Part shown: positions 55,914 to 64,000 of the stretch, one piece after another
Layout: each line of letters begins with the position of its first letter
Numbering within the stretch: the first letter of the stretch is position 1
Source: Aeromonas enteropelogenes
GTDB lineage: Bacteria > Pseudomonadota > Gammaproteobacteria > Enterobacterales > Aeromonadaceae
Direction: 5' to 3'
Length of the DNA stretch: 64,000 bases
Assembly: GCF_000819845.1 (NCBI RefSeq)
Contig: NZ_CDCG01000046.1
Span: forward strand, 1 to 64,000
Program-made: the position numbers and the translations under genes
The notes under the pieces: generated by a model
The model's input: the letters and a program-made list of their open reading frames with translations, nothing else
Database searches by the model: none
What the model was told of the DNA's origin: nothing

Positions 55914-57412
55914 ATGAATGAAATCGTCAATGCCATCAATGGCGTAATCTGGAGCCCTGCGCTCATCTATCTGTGTCTCGGGGTCGGCCTCTACTTCTCC
56001 CTGCGCAGCCGTTTTTTGCAAGTGCGTCACATCAAAGGCATGATCCGCCTGATGTTCCAGGGCAAGGGCAACGAAGCGGGCGTCTCCTCCTTCCAGGCGC
56101 TCTCCATGACCCTGGCAGGCCGGGTCGGTACCGGTAACATCGCCGGTGTCGCCACCGCCATCACCTTCGGTGGTCCGGGTGCCCTGTTCTGGATGTGGAT
56201 GGTGGCCTTCCTCGGCGCCAGCTCCGCCTTCGTGGAGTCCACCCTGGGTCAGGTCTACAAAGAGAAGCTCAACGGCGAGTATCGCGGTGGTCCGGCCTTC
56301 TACATCGATAAAGGGCTTGGCATGAGCTGGTTCGCCTGGATCTTTGCCATCGCCACCATCTTCGCCTGCGGTGTCCTGCTGCCGGGTGTACAGGCCAACT
56401 CCATCGGCTCCAGCCTGCAGACCGCCTTCGCCATCGATCCGAACGTGACGGCTGCCGCGCTGGCGCTGCTGCTCGGTTTCATCATCTTTGGCGGCGTGAA
56501 GCGGATCGCCAACTTTGCCAGTACCGTGGTGCCCTTCATGGCGCTCGGCTACATCATCGTTGCCTGCGTCATCATCGCCCTCAACATCGGCCAACTGCCC
56601 TCCATCATCCTGCTGATCTGGAAGAGCGCCTTCGGTCTGGACGCCGGCTTCGGCGCCATCCTGGGTCTGGCCATCATGTGGGGGGTAAAACGTGGCGTCT
56701 ACTCCAACGAAGCCGCCCAAGGAACAGGCCCGCACGCCTCCTCCGCCGCCGCGGTGAGCCACCCGGCCAAGCAGGGCCTGGTGCAGGCGTTCTCCGTCTA
56801 CATCGACACCCTGTTCGTCTGCTCCGCCACCGGCTTCATGCTGCTCATCACCGGCCTGTACAACGTACAGGGTCCGGAAGGTGCCGCCCTCTACACCGGG
56901 ATCGCCGGCGTGGCCGCTGGCCCGGGTTACGTGCAGACCGCCATGGAGAGCATGATGCCGGGCTTTGGCAACTACTTTGTCGCCATCGCACTGTTCTTCT
57001 TTGCCTTTACCACCATCGTCGCCTACTACTACATCGCCGAGACCAACATCGCGTTCGTCAATCGCAAGATTAACCGTCCCTGGCTCACCTTCCTGTTGAA
57101 GATCGGCCTGATGGCGGCGACCGTCTACGGCACCGTCAAGACGGCGGATCTCGCCTGGGGTCTGGGTGATATCGGTGTGGGTCTGATGGCCTGGCTCAAC
57201 ATCATCGCCATCCTGCTGCTGCAAAAACCGCCTTCATCTGCCTGAAGGACTATGAAGCCCAGCTGGCACAAGGGATCGACCCGGTATTCCACCCCGAAAA
57301 ACTGGGGATCAAGAATGCAGACTACTGGATCGACAACCGCGCCGAAGTCAACCTGATGCGCGAGAATACCGGCCACCCGTTCGAAGCGGACGTGGATACC
57401 GTCGCCAAGTAA
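55914..57412 (+). pseudogene. AGCS sodium:alanine/glycine symporter with -1 frameshift near C-terminus
   Basis: The frame from ATG 55914 (AAAGGAG upstream) encodes an AGCS transporter. Motifs are RVGTGNIAGVATAITFGGPGA and GPHASSAAAVSHPAKQGL, with about 11 membrane segments. At an A5 run (57223-57227) the frame breaks and stops early at 57245. The expected end continues in the -1 frame as TAFICLKDYEAQLAQGIDP and on to TAA 57412. One missing A explains it. All transmembrane helices precede the break, so only about 58 cytosolic C-terminal residues are lost; the truncated protein could still fold. A sequencing error, a real mutation, or slippage at the A-run are all possible. Confidence 0.85.
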
Positions 57413-57430
57413 GCGCAGACATGACACAAC

Positions 57431-57458
57431 AAAATGGCAGCCCAGGCTGCCATTTTTC
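57431..57458 (+). terminator. Terminator of AGCS symporter gene
   Basis: A stem AAAATGGCAGC / GCTGCCATTTT (57431-57456) ends in a T-rich run. It lies 18 bases after the expected TAA at 57412, which supports that as the original gene end. Confidence 0.85.
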
Positions 57459-57491
57459 TTTTGTACTTTTTCCTATTTGAAAGTCGCTGCG

Positions 57492-58298
57492 TCACAGGGC
57501 ATTGCGTCTGGGCCCGAACGGCAAGCGCCAGCGAAACAGGCTGTTGAGGGTGGCGCGCCACTGGTTGGGGCGCCCCAGGATCTGCTTTTGCAAGCGGGTC
57601 TCCTCCTTGAGCATCGCCTCGTCGCTGCGCGCCCACGCCTGACTGTAGAGCTGCTTGATCCCCGCGAGCGCATCGGGGGACTTGGTGATGAGCGTTCTGG
57701 CAAACTCTCGCGCCTCCCCCAGCGGATCCGGGCAAACCCGGCTGACCAGACCGAGGCCTTTCGCCTCCGGGGCTAGCAGCTCGCGGCCCGTCATGGCCAG
57801 CTCCATGGCGGTATCCACTCCCATCAGGTTACGCATGGTGACGCTGCCGCTCATGTCGGGGATGATGCCCCACTTGATCTCCATCACCGAGAAGCGGCAA
57901 TCCGGCGTGCTGAAGCGAAAATCGGCACCGAGCGCGATCTGCAGGCCGCCACCGAAACAGACCCCTTGAGTCACCGCGATGACAGGCACAGGTAACTGAT
58001 GCCAGCCATAGGCCACCCGCTGGGCCAGGTTGGTGGCTTCGTCCGCCTCGCGCCTGAGGATCTCGAGGGCCGCCACCGGCTGCTTGAGCATGGACTTCAC
58101 ATCAAGCCCGGCACAAAATGCCCGCCCCTCGCCATGGAGGATCACCGCCCGCAAGCCCTTGTGCCGCTGCAACTGGCCGAGCGTCTCGTCGATGGCACTG
58201 AACATGGCCCTGTCCAGCGCATTGAGTTTGTCTCCTCGCGTCAGCATCACCTCGGCGATGCCGTCCCGGATCTCGCACTTGACCCTTGGTTTATCCAT
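57492..58298 (-). CDS. Crotonase-family enoyl-CoA hydratase/isomerase
   Basis: A 268-residue crotonase with GRAFCAGLDVKSM (oxyanion hole) and CFGGGLQIALGADFRF. The first catalytic Glu of hydratases is replaced (GGLQ). The pair MEIKWG and IIPDMSG resembles the Glu/Asp acids of dienoyl-CoA isomerases, so an isomerase activity is plausible. It stands alone and leftward. ATG 58298 has AGAGGAAA upstream. Confidence 0.82.
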   Translation of the reverse strand: MDKPRVKCEIRDGIAEVMLTRGDKLNALDRAMFSAIDETLGQLQRHKGLRAVILHGEGRAFCAGLDVKSMLKQPVAALEILRREADEATNLAQRVAYGWHQLPVPVIAVTQGVCFGGGLQIALGADFRFSTPDCRFSVMEIKWGIIPDMSGSVTMRNLMGVDTAMELAMTGRELLAPEAKGLGLVSRVCPDPLGEAREFARTLITKSPDALAGIKQLYSQAWARSDEAMLKEETRLQKQILGRPNQWRATLNSLFRWRLPFGPRRNAL

Positions 58299-58485
58299 TT
58301 TCCTCTGCCTCTCCTGAGTATCAACTGGTCATACCACAACGTTATCAGAGTGTTACCGGCAGGTACAGGGAGCCCACCATTTTCCTGCTCGGGAGTACGT
58401 GCGAGCGCCCAGTGCGACTAAAGTCGGCTGGCTGCCCCCCGGTCACTTTGTCAGACTGAGTCCATATCACTGGCCAGGGATCGCC

Positions 58486-60273
58486 ATGACCACACTCTTC
58501 AACTTCACCCGCCCACCGTTTGACAATCTGGCCGCCGACGCCCGTCAGCGGCTCGAGCAGAGCCTCTCAATCTGTTACTTTCGCGCCGGCGAGACGGTAC
58601 TCAGCGCAGGCGACACGCCCCCCGGCCTCTATCTCATCATCAAGGGCGCGGTGGAAGAGTCCGCCCCCCATCATCAATTTGGTGACTATGGTTGCGATGA
58701 TCTGTTCGATGTGCGGGCCCAGTTTGATGGCCACTGCCGCCACACCTTCACCGCTCTGGAAGATACCCTCTGCCAGCTGATCCCCAGGCAAACCTTTCTG
58801 GCGCTGTGCGAGCAAGATCCCGCCTTTGCCGGCTACTTCACCGCCAACCTGGCAGAGCGTCAGCGCCAGCAGGAGCAGCGTGAACAACTGGGCCAGAAGA
58901 ACCTGGCGGAGTTTATCCTGACCCGGATCGCCCCCGAACACCTGCAGCCGCCCCTTGTCGTCGACAATCGCCTATCGCTGCTGGCGGCCACCGAAGCCAT
59001 GGTGGCCAAGGGCACCGACTGCCTCATCTATCCCGCCCGGGACGGCAGCCTGAGCCTTGCCACCCGCAAGACCCTGTTACATGCCCTGACGCTCAAAGGG
59101 CTGCCCCTGACGGCGCCACTCTCCCTGCTGACACCAGCCCCTCTGATCGGCCTGCCGCAGGAGAGTTATCTGTTCGATGCGCTGCTGCTGATGACCCGTC
59201 ATCGCATCAAGCGGCTGGTGATCTGGCATCAAGGAGAGGTCGCCGGGATCCTGCAGCTCACGCAAGTACTGGGGCTCTTCTCCACCCACTCCCATGTACT
59301 GACCCTGCGCATCGCCCGTGCCGATACACTCCCTGCGCTGGAGGCGGTGGCCCGCGAGCAGCTGCAACTGACCCGTTCCCTGTTTGCTCAGGGCATTCAC
59401 ACCGCCTTTTTGATGAGGCTCATCGCCACCGTCAACGAGCAGCTGATCGCCAAGGCGTTCGCCCTGGTGATCCCGCCCGAAGTGCAGGAGAAGGTGTGCC
59501 TGCTGATGCTGGGCTCGGAGGGGCGCGGCGAGCAGATCCTCAAGACCGATCAGGACAATGCCCTGATCCTGCCTACCGATCTGCACTGGCCCGGCCAAGA
59601 AGCAGATCTGGCCGCCTTCAGCGCCCTGCTGGAGCGCCTCGGCTATCCTCTCTGCCCCGGCCAGGTGATGGTCAACAACCCGGAGTGGGTCAAAACGGGG
59701 GAGCAGTGGCAAAGCGCCATCACCCGCGCCTGCACCATGGCCAGTGAGGCAGAGCTGCTCTGGCTTGCCACCCTGGCCGATGCCCATCCCATTGCCGGGG
59801 ATCGCACTCTGCTCTCCCCCATTGCCCGCACCTTGCGGGAGCAACTGGGAGACAGGCGGGATCTGTTGGCGGAGATGGTGAGGCCGGCGGTGGCCTTTCA
59901 TGCTCCCCTCACCCTGTTTGGCAGGCTGGAACGTTCGGCCGAGGGGTTGGATCTCAAGCGGGGCGGACTCTTCCCGCTGGTGCACGGGATCCGCATGCTG
60001 GCGCTGGAGGCCGGCATACTGGAAACCGCCACCCTGGCTCGCATCGATGCCCTGGTGGCGGCCGAGCGCATCAGCGCCGAGTATGGCAGCAATCTGGCGG
60101 AGGCATTCCGGCTGTTTATCCGCCTGCGCTTGCGCAACCAGCTCAAAAATGGCGACAGCCGGGTACAGGTCAATGAGCTCAGCCACAGCGAGCGGGATCT
60201 GCTGCGCCATGCCCTGCATCAGGTGAAAAAATTCCAGCAGTGGCTCACCTTGCACTTTCGTCTGAGGCAATGA
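58486..60273 (+). CDS. DUF294 nucleotidyltransferase with cNMP-binding and CBS domains
   Basis: A 595-residue cytosolic signalling-type protein. Residues about 15-135 are a cyclic-nucleotide-binding-like domain (AGETVLSAGDTPPGLYLI). A CBS pair follows (about 170-300, TDCLIYPARDGS and HRIKRLVIWHQGEVAGIL). The DUF294 nucleotidyltransferase core has LGSEGRGEQILKTDQDNALI (GS and D-x-D catalytic pattern), and a helical C-terminal substrate-binding domain completes it. In several gamma-proteobacteria this gene precedes a DnaQ-like exonuclease and an acetate symporter, as here. The substrate is unknown. ATG 58486 has AGGG upstream. Confidence 0.85.
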   Translation: MTTLFNFTRPPFDNLAADARQRLEQSLSICYFRAGETVLSAGDTPPGLYLIIKGAVEESAPHHQFGDYGCDDLFDVRAQFDGHCRHTFTALEDTLCQLIPRQTFLALCEQDPAFAGYFTANLAERQRQQEQREQLGQKNLAEFILTRIAPEHLQPPLVVDNRLSLLAATEAMVAKGTDCLIYPARDGSLSLATRKTLLHALTLKGLPLTAPLSLLTPAPLIGLPQESYLFDALLLMTRHRIKRLVIWHQGEVAGILQLTQVLGLFSTHSHVLTLRIARADTLPALEAVAREQLQLTRSLFAQGIHTAFLMRLIATVNEQLIAKAFALVIPPEVQEKVCLLMLGSEGRGEQILKTDQDNALILPTDLHWPGQEADLAAFSALLERLGYPLCPGQVMVNNPEWVKTGEQWQSAITRACTMASEAELLWLATLADAHPIAGDRTLLSPIARTLREQLGDRRDLLAEMVRPAVAFHAPLTLFGRLERSAEGLDLKRGGLFPLVHGIRMLALEAGILETATLARIDALVAAERISAEYGSNLAEAFRLFIRLRLRNQLKNGDSRVQVNELSHSERDLLRHALHQVKKFQQWLTLHFRLRQ

Positions 60274-60902
60274 GCATGCTGGACTGCCTGCGACGCTACT
60301 GGTATGGCCGCCCCTTTCGAAATGGGGAGTTTGCCCCGCTCTTTGCCGCGCCGCCGCAAGATGAGCGGGTTGCCCTCGATTTCGAGACCACCAGCCTGGA
60401 TCCCGCCCGCGCCGAGATCGTTGCCATTGGAGCAGTACGGCTCCAGGGTAACCGGCTGCTGACCGGCGAGGCGCTCGCCATCAAGGTGCTTCCCCCCGCC
60501 AGCCTGACCGCCCAGTCCGTGACCATCCACGGCTTGCGCCACCAGGATCTGCAGCAGGGCATGCCGCTGGAAGCCGCGCTGCGCCAGCTGCTGGCCTTTA
60601 TCGGGCCACGCGAACTGGTGGGTTATCACATCGCCTATGATCTGCGCATCCTCAACCTGGCCTGCCAGAAACAATGGGGCTTGACCCTGCCCCAACGGGG
60701 CATAGAGGTGAGCCGTCTCTATCACGACAGCCTATATCGGCATTACCCGGATGCAGTCATCGATCTGCACCTAGCCGCCATCTGCCACCATCTGGCTCTG
60801 CCTACCCTGCCCGCCCACGATGCCCTTGCCGACGCCATCACGGCGGCGCTCATCTACCTGCGCCTCACCCGGGGCGGGCCACTGGCTTATCCCAAAGTCT
60901 AA
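60270..60902 (+). CDS. DnaQ-like 3'-5' exonuclease
   Basis: A 210-residue DEDDh-type exonuclease. ExoI reads VALDFETTSLDP (Asp/Glu), ExoII VGYHIAYDLRIL (Asp) and ExoIII HDALADA (His/Asp), so all five metal or catalytic residues are present. It overlaps the DUF294 gene by ATGA and is presumably co-translated. It resembles the epsilon subunit of DNA polymerase III but is encoded away from replication genes. The target is unknown. Confidence 0.88.
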   Translation: MSMLDCLRRYWYGRPFRNGEFAPLFAAPPQDERVALDFETTSLDPARAEIVAIGAVRLQGNRLLTGEALAIKVLPPASLTAQSVTIHGLRHQDLQQGMPLEAALRQLLAFIGPRELVGYHIAYDLRILNLACQKQWGLTLPQRGIEVSRLYHDSLYRHYPDAVIDLHLAAICHHLALPTLPAHDALADAITAALIYLRLTRGGPLAYPKV

Positions 60903-61011
60903 TTGTCCACAAATAACATTTAATTCACATTTTGATTACATGGGCAGCCAAGCTGCTCGTCAGGGCAACCCCCTTTATCCACCGCTGACACTCATGTCAT
61001 GGAGAACTGCA

Positions 61012-61323
61012 ATGGAACAGCAAAGCTATCTGAGGATCCAGCAAGATCCCAACTTCCAGGAGCTGGTCGCCAAACGCCAGCGTTTTGCCTGGGCCCTCTC
61101 GGCCTTGATGCTGGGGCTCTACCTGGCGTTTATCCTGCTCATCGCCTTTGACCCTGCCTGGCTCGGCACCCCGCTGAGCGAAGGCTCCAATATTACCCGC
61201 GGCATCCCGGTCGGGGTGGGGCTGATCCTCGCCTCCTTCCTGCTGACCGGCATCTATGTGTTCCGTGCCAACGGCGAGTTTGACGAGCTGAACCAGAAGA
61301 TCCTCAAGGGAGTGCAATCATGA
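61012..61323 (+). CDS. yjcH: YjcH-type DUF485 membrane protein, ActP partner
   Basis: A 103-residue protein with two membrane segments. It matches Escherichia coli YjcH closely in memory: [33 protein letters not shown] and [13 protein letters not shown]. It is always next to actP and is presumed to assist that symporter. ATG 61012 has GGAG; the stop overlaps actP by ATGA. In Escherichia coli acs precedes it, but here an exonuclease gene does. Confidence 0.92.
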   Translation: MEQQSYLRIQQDPNFQELVAKRQRFAWALSALMLGLYLAFILLIAFDPAWLGTPLSEGSNITRGIPVGVGLILASFLLTGIYVFRANGEFDELNQKILKGVQS

Positions 61324-62975
61324 AAGGCAAGTCTTTGCTGCTGTTGGCCTCTCTGGCCTCTTCCCCCCTGCTGGCAGCCGATGCGCTGACTGGCGACGTC
61401 CAGCGCCAGCCCCTCAACATCCCGGCCATCGTGATGTTTGTGGCGTTCGTGGCGGCGACCCTGTTCATTACCTACTGGGCCTCCAAGCGCAACCGCTCGG
61501 CCTCCGACTACTATGCGGCAGGCGGGCGTATCACCGGCTTCCAGAACGGTCTGGCCATCGCCGGTGACTATATGTCCGCCGCCTCCTTCCTCGGCATCTC
61601 CGCCCTGGTTTATACCTCGGGCTATGACGGCCTCATTTACTCCATCGGCTTCCTGGTGGGCTGGCCCATCATCCTGTTCCTGATCGCGGAGCGGCTGCGC
61701 AACCTTGGCAAGTACACCTTTGCCGATGTGGCCTCCTACCGCCTCAAGCAGACCGAGGTGCGTACCCTCTCCGCCTGCGGCTCTCTGGTGGTGGTCTCCC
61801 TCTACCTGATCGCCCAGATGGTGGGTGCCGGCAAGCTCATCGAACTGTTGTTCGGCCTGCAATACCACATCGCCGTGGTGCTGGTCGGCATCCTGATGGT
61901 GCTCTACGTGCTGTTTGGCGGCATGCTGGCCACCACCTGGGTACAGATCATCAAGGCAGTGATGCTGCTCTCCGGTGCCAGCTTCATGGCGCTGATGGTG
62001 ATGAAGTCGGTCAACTTCGATTTCGGCACCCTGTTCTCCGAGGCGGTCAAGGTGCACGCCAATGGCGCCGCCATCATGAGCCCGGGTGGTCTGGTCTCCG
62101 ACCCCGTCTCCGCCATCTCGCTCGGATTGGCATTGATGTTCGGTACCGCCGGTTTGCCCCATATCCTGATGCGTTTCTTCACCGTGAGCGACGCCAAGGA
62201 AGCGCGTAAATCCGTGTTCTACGCCACCGGCTTCATCGGCTACTTCTACATCCTGACCTTCATCATCGGCTTTGGTGCCATCCTGCTGGTCAGCACCAAC
62301 CCGGCCTTCAAGGACGCCACCGGCGCCCTGCTCGGCGGCACCAACATGGCCGCAGTCCACCTGGCCGACGCCGTGGGTGGCAGCCTGTTCCTGGGCTTTA
62401 TCTCCGCCGTCGCCTTTGCCACCATCCTGGCGGTTGTGGCAGGCCTGACTCTGGCGGGTGCCTCTGCGGTCTCCCATGACCTCTATGCCAGCGTGCTGAA
62501 GAAGGGCAAGGCCAACGAAGCCGACGAGTTGCGCGTCTCCAAGATGACTACCCTGGTGCTGGGCGTGGTCGCCATCGGTCTTGGCATCCTGTTCGAGAAG
62601 CAGAACATCGCCTTCATGGTGGGTCTGGCCTTCTCCATCGCGGCGAGTTGCAACTTCCCGGTGCTGTTCCTCTCCATGTTCTGGTCCCGTCTGACCACCC
62701 GTGGCGCCGTCTACGGTGGCTGGCTGGGTCTGGCGAGCGCAGTCACCCTGATGGTGTTGGGCCCGACCGTGTGGGTGAAGGTGTTGGGTCATGCCCAGGC
62801 CATCTTCCCCTACGAGTACCCGGCGCTCTTCTCCATGGGGCTGGCATTTGTCGGGATCTGGTTCTTCTCTATCACCGACAAGTCCCAGGCTGCCGCCGAC
62901 GAACACGCCAAGTTCCTGCCGCAGTTCGTCCGCTCCCAGACCGGGCTCGGCGCCTCCGGTGCGACCTCCCACTAA
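61320..62975 (+). CDS. actP: Cation/acetate symporter
   Basis: A 551-residue solute:sodium symporter with a cleavable-looking N-terminus ([16 protein letters not shown]) and 13-14 membrane segments. ActP features include [32 protein letters not shown] spread over residues 60-92, [15 protein letters not shown] and [16 protein letters not shown]. It takes up acetate at low concentration. It is translationally coupled to yjcH and followed by a terminator. Confidence 0.94.
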   Translation: MKGKSLLLLASLASSPLLAADALTGDVQRQPLNIPAIVMFVAFVAATLFITYWASKRNRSASDYYAAGGRITGFQNGLAIAGDYMSAASFLGISALVYTSGYDGLIYSIGFLVGWPIILFLIAERLRNLGKYTFADVASYRLKQTEVRTLSACGSLVVVSLYLIAQMVGAGKLIELLFGLQYHIAVVLVGILMVLYVLFGGMLATTWVQIIKAVMLLSGASFMALMVMKSVNFDFGTLFSEAVKVHANGAAIMSPGGLVSDPVSAISLGLALMFGTAGLPHILMRFFTVSDAKEARKSVFYATGFIGYFYILTFIIGFGAILLVSTNPAFKDATGALLGGTNMAAVHLADAVGGSLFLGFISAVAFATILAVVAGLTLAGASAVSHDLYASVLKKGKANEADELRVSKMTTLVLGVVAIGLGILFEKQNIAFMVGLAFSIAASCNFPVLFLSMFWSRLTTRGAVYGGWLGLASAVTLMVLGPTVWVKVLGHAQAIFPYEYPALFSMGLAFVGIWFFSITDKSQAAADEHAKFLPQFVRSQTGLGASGATSH

Positions 62976-62993
62976 CAGTTAAGGTCTTGAGAC

Positions 62994-63018
62994 AAGCCGG
63001 CCCAGTGCCGGCTTTTTC
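62994..63018 (+). terminator. Terminator of yjcH-actP
   Basis: An eight-bp stem (AAGCCGGC / GCCGGCTT) with loop CCAGT and a following T-run, 19 bases after the actP stop. Confidence 0.88.
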
Positions 63019-63072
63019 TTTCCCTCTTGTCATTGCCGTTCATAAACTCGTTTTCCCAACCCTCACTGACGC

Positions 63073-64000
63073 CTAGTCGGCAACCCAGGCTGGATTTTGC
63101 GTGCAAATATTATCAACCGTCATGCCGCTCATGACCTGATAGGCCGCATGGATCAGCGAATACTCAGGTTTCGCCGCATCGAGAGGCGCCTCCCAAAACA
63201 TGACACCACCCAGTTTCGTTGATAATGCAAGCTCGGTTTTCTTAATAATAAGGGGGAGTCCATTATAATAATTGGTTTTGGTTTCTGCTGGCTCGGCCAC
63301 ATCAGGTATAAATTTAAAGCTATTTCTGCACGCATTCACGACGCTGTAGCCCTGCGGAGAGACAAGCTCGCCAAATTCATTCTGGTTCCAGCTCGACGTA
63401 TCTTCATTTTCCTGGTCCGGATGTTGTAAAGTGATGTAGCTCCAATCTTGCCAGTTGTTTCGGCTATAGACGGGCAACCCCAACATCACTTTCTGCGGTG
63501 GTACTTCTCTTTTGTTCACCCAGTAATCAATACTGTCTATCGCATGTTGAAAAGTACTGTGGTTTTCAAATTCCATGTCGTATGCCATGAGATTGATACT
63601 ATCAAAATCTCTTAACGTTGAATCCAGATATGCGTCGGCATTCCCGCTATCTGTCATCTTATCTCTGGTACCAATGACTGCTGACGACAAATACTTACTC
63701 CGTCTATGTAATTCATTGGCAAGTTCTCTGACAAATAAAGCGTATTCGTCTGCAAATTGAACCCTAGGGTATTCCCAGTCAATATCAATACCATCAACAC
63801 CATACTCTTTAACCAGTGCCATTATGGCAGAGATAAATAATGTTCGTTTTTCAAAATTGCGCGCTATCTCTTCAAATACCAGATCGAAACCGTCATCATC
63901 TCCTCTCCAACCGCCTATCGCGATATATATCCTGGCATTCGGATTGGATTCCTCTCTATAGGAAACCAGCTTATCCAGATCTTGTTTCTGGGCTGGCGTC
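63073..64000 (-). CDS. Glycoside hydrolase family 18 chitinase, C-terminal part (5' end outside window)
   Basis: The frame is open from the right edge to the stop at 63073 (at least 308 codons), so the N-terminus is missing. It has a GH18 barrel strand IYIAIGGWRGDD, the catalytic signature GVDGIDIDWEYP (D-x-x-D-x-D-x-E, with Glu as proton donor), SINLMAYDMEF (MxYD) and VMFWEAPLDAA. It would hydrolyse chitin or a related glycan after secretion. GC content is lower than the neighbouring acetate genes, suggesting acquisition. Extra domains, if any, lie outside the window or are absent at this end. Confidence 0.88.
   Translation of the reverse strand, partial: TPAQKQDLDKLVSYREESNPNARIYIAIGGWRGDDDGFDLVFEEIARNFEKRTLFISAIMALVKEYGVDGIDIDWEYPRVQFADEYALFVRELANELHRRSKYLSSAVIGTRDKMTDSGNADAYLDSTLRDFDSINLMAYDMEFENHSTFQHAIDSIDYWVNKREVPPQKVMLGLPVYSRNNWQDWSYITLQHPDQENEDTSSWNQNEFGELVSPQGYSVVNACRNSFKFIPDVAEPAETKTNYYNGLPLIIKKTELALSTKLGGVMFWEAPLDAAKPEYSLIHAAYQVMSGMTVDNICTQNPAWVAD

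Noticed and set aside
61254-62972. A 572-codon open frame antisense to actP
   Set aside because: His/Gly/Asp-rich translation typical of antisense to membrane proteins; actP is unambiguous.

Overview
The window looks like chromosomal DNA of a gamma-proteobacterium, most likely Aeromonas. It is GC-rich and carries a complete liu leucine-degradation operon, YjcH/ActP, SatP, MtfA, an IutA-type receptor and a gamma-proteobacterial 4.5S RNA. The genus is inferred from gene content, not from a search.

Bases 1-27700 hold one large exopolysaccharide (EPS) locus in several divergent units. Its gene set and domain architectures closely match the syp (symbiosis polysaccharide) locus of Vibrio fischeri. 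They include a STAS protein (SypA-like), an SLBB exporter (SypC-like), a CpsD-like ATPase (SypD-like), a kinase-receiver-PP2C regulator (SypE-like), a chain-length protein (SypO-like), SypP/Q/R-like transferases, a Wzx flippase (SypK-like), a ligase/polymerase (SypL-like), an acetyltransferase (SypM-like) and further glycosyltransferases. A hybrid histidine kinase (possible SypF counterpart) lies divergently from the STAS gene. Additions to the syp theme are an exosortase-like membrane protease (9682-10449), a VWA protein with a sorting-signal-like tail (10598-11446), a DUF4091 hydrolase-like protein and two lipoproteins. Seven intergenic sites match the sigma-54 -24/-12 promoter with exact GG-N10-GC spacing, including one before the exosortase gene. 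This suggests that one RpoN-dependent regulon controls synthesis, export and protein sorting. No RpoN activator (SypG) is present in the window. A lower-GC insert with three orphan genes (11512-13406) interrupts the locus.

Bases 27794-37026 are a mixed region. It holds a metallo-beta-lactamase-fold hydrolase, a divergent aldo/keto reductase and LysR pair, a stand-alone IutA-type aerobactin receptor with Fur-like boxes, the 4.5S RNA gene (ffs), a TauE/SafE permease and a basic amino-acid antiporter.

Bases 37384-49653 form a branched-chain amino-acid catabolic divergon. Leftward genes cover valine degradation: isobutyryl-CoA dehydrogenase, enoyl-CoA hydratase, 3-hydroxyisobutyryl-CoA hydrolase, mmsB and an SDR. 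Rightward genes are liuABCDE and the MerR regulator liuR for leucine. An inverted repeat between the two arms is a likely LiuR operator.

Bases 49691-64000 hold a periplasmic solute-binding protein, a DUF748/AsmA-like protein, SatP, MtfA, a GNAT acetyltransferase, an AGCS alanine/glycine symporter broken by a -1 frameshift, a crotonase-family enzyme, a DUF294 nucleotidyltransferase with a DnaQ-like exonuclease, YjcH-ActP acetate uptake, and the C-terminal part of a GH18 chitinase running off the right edge.
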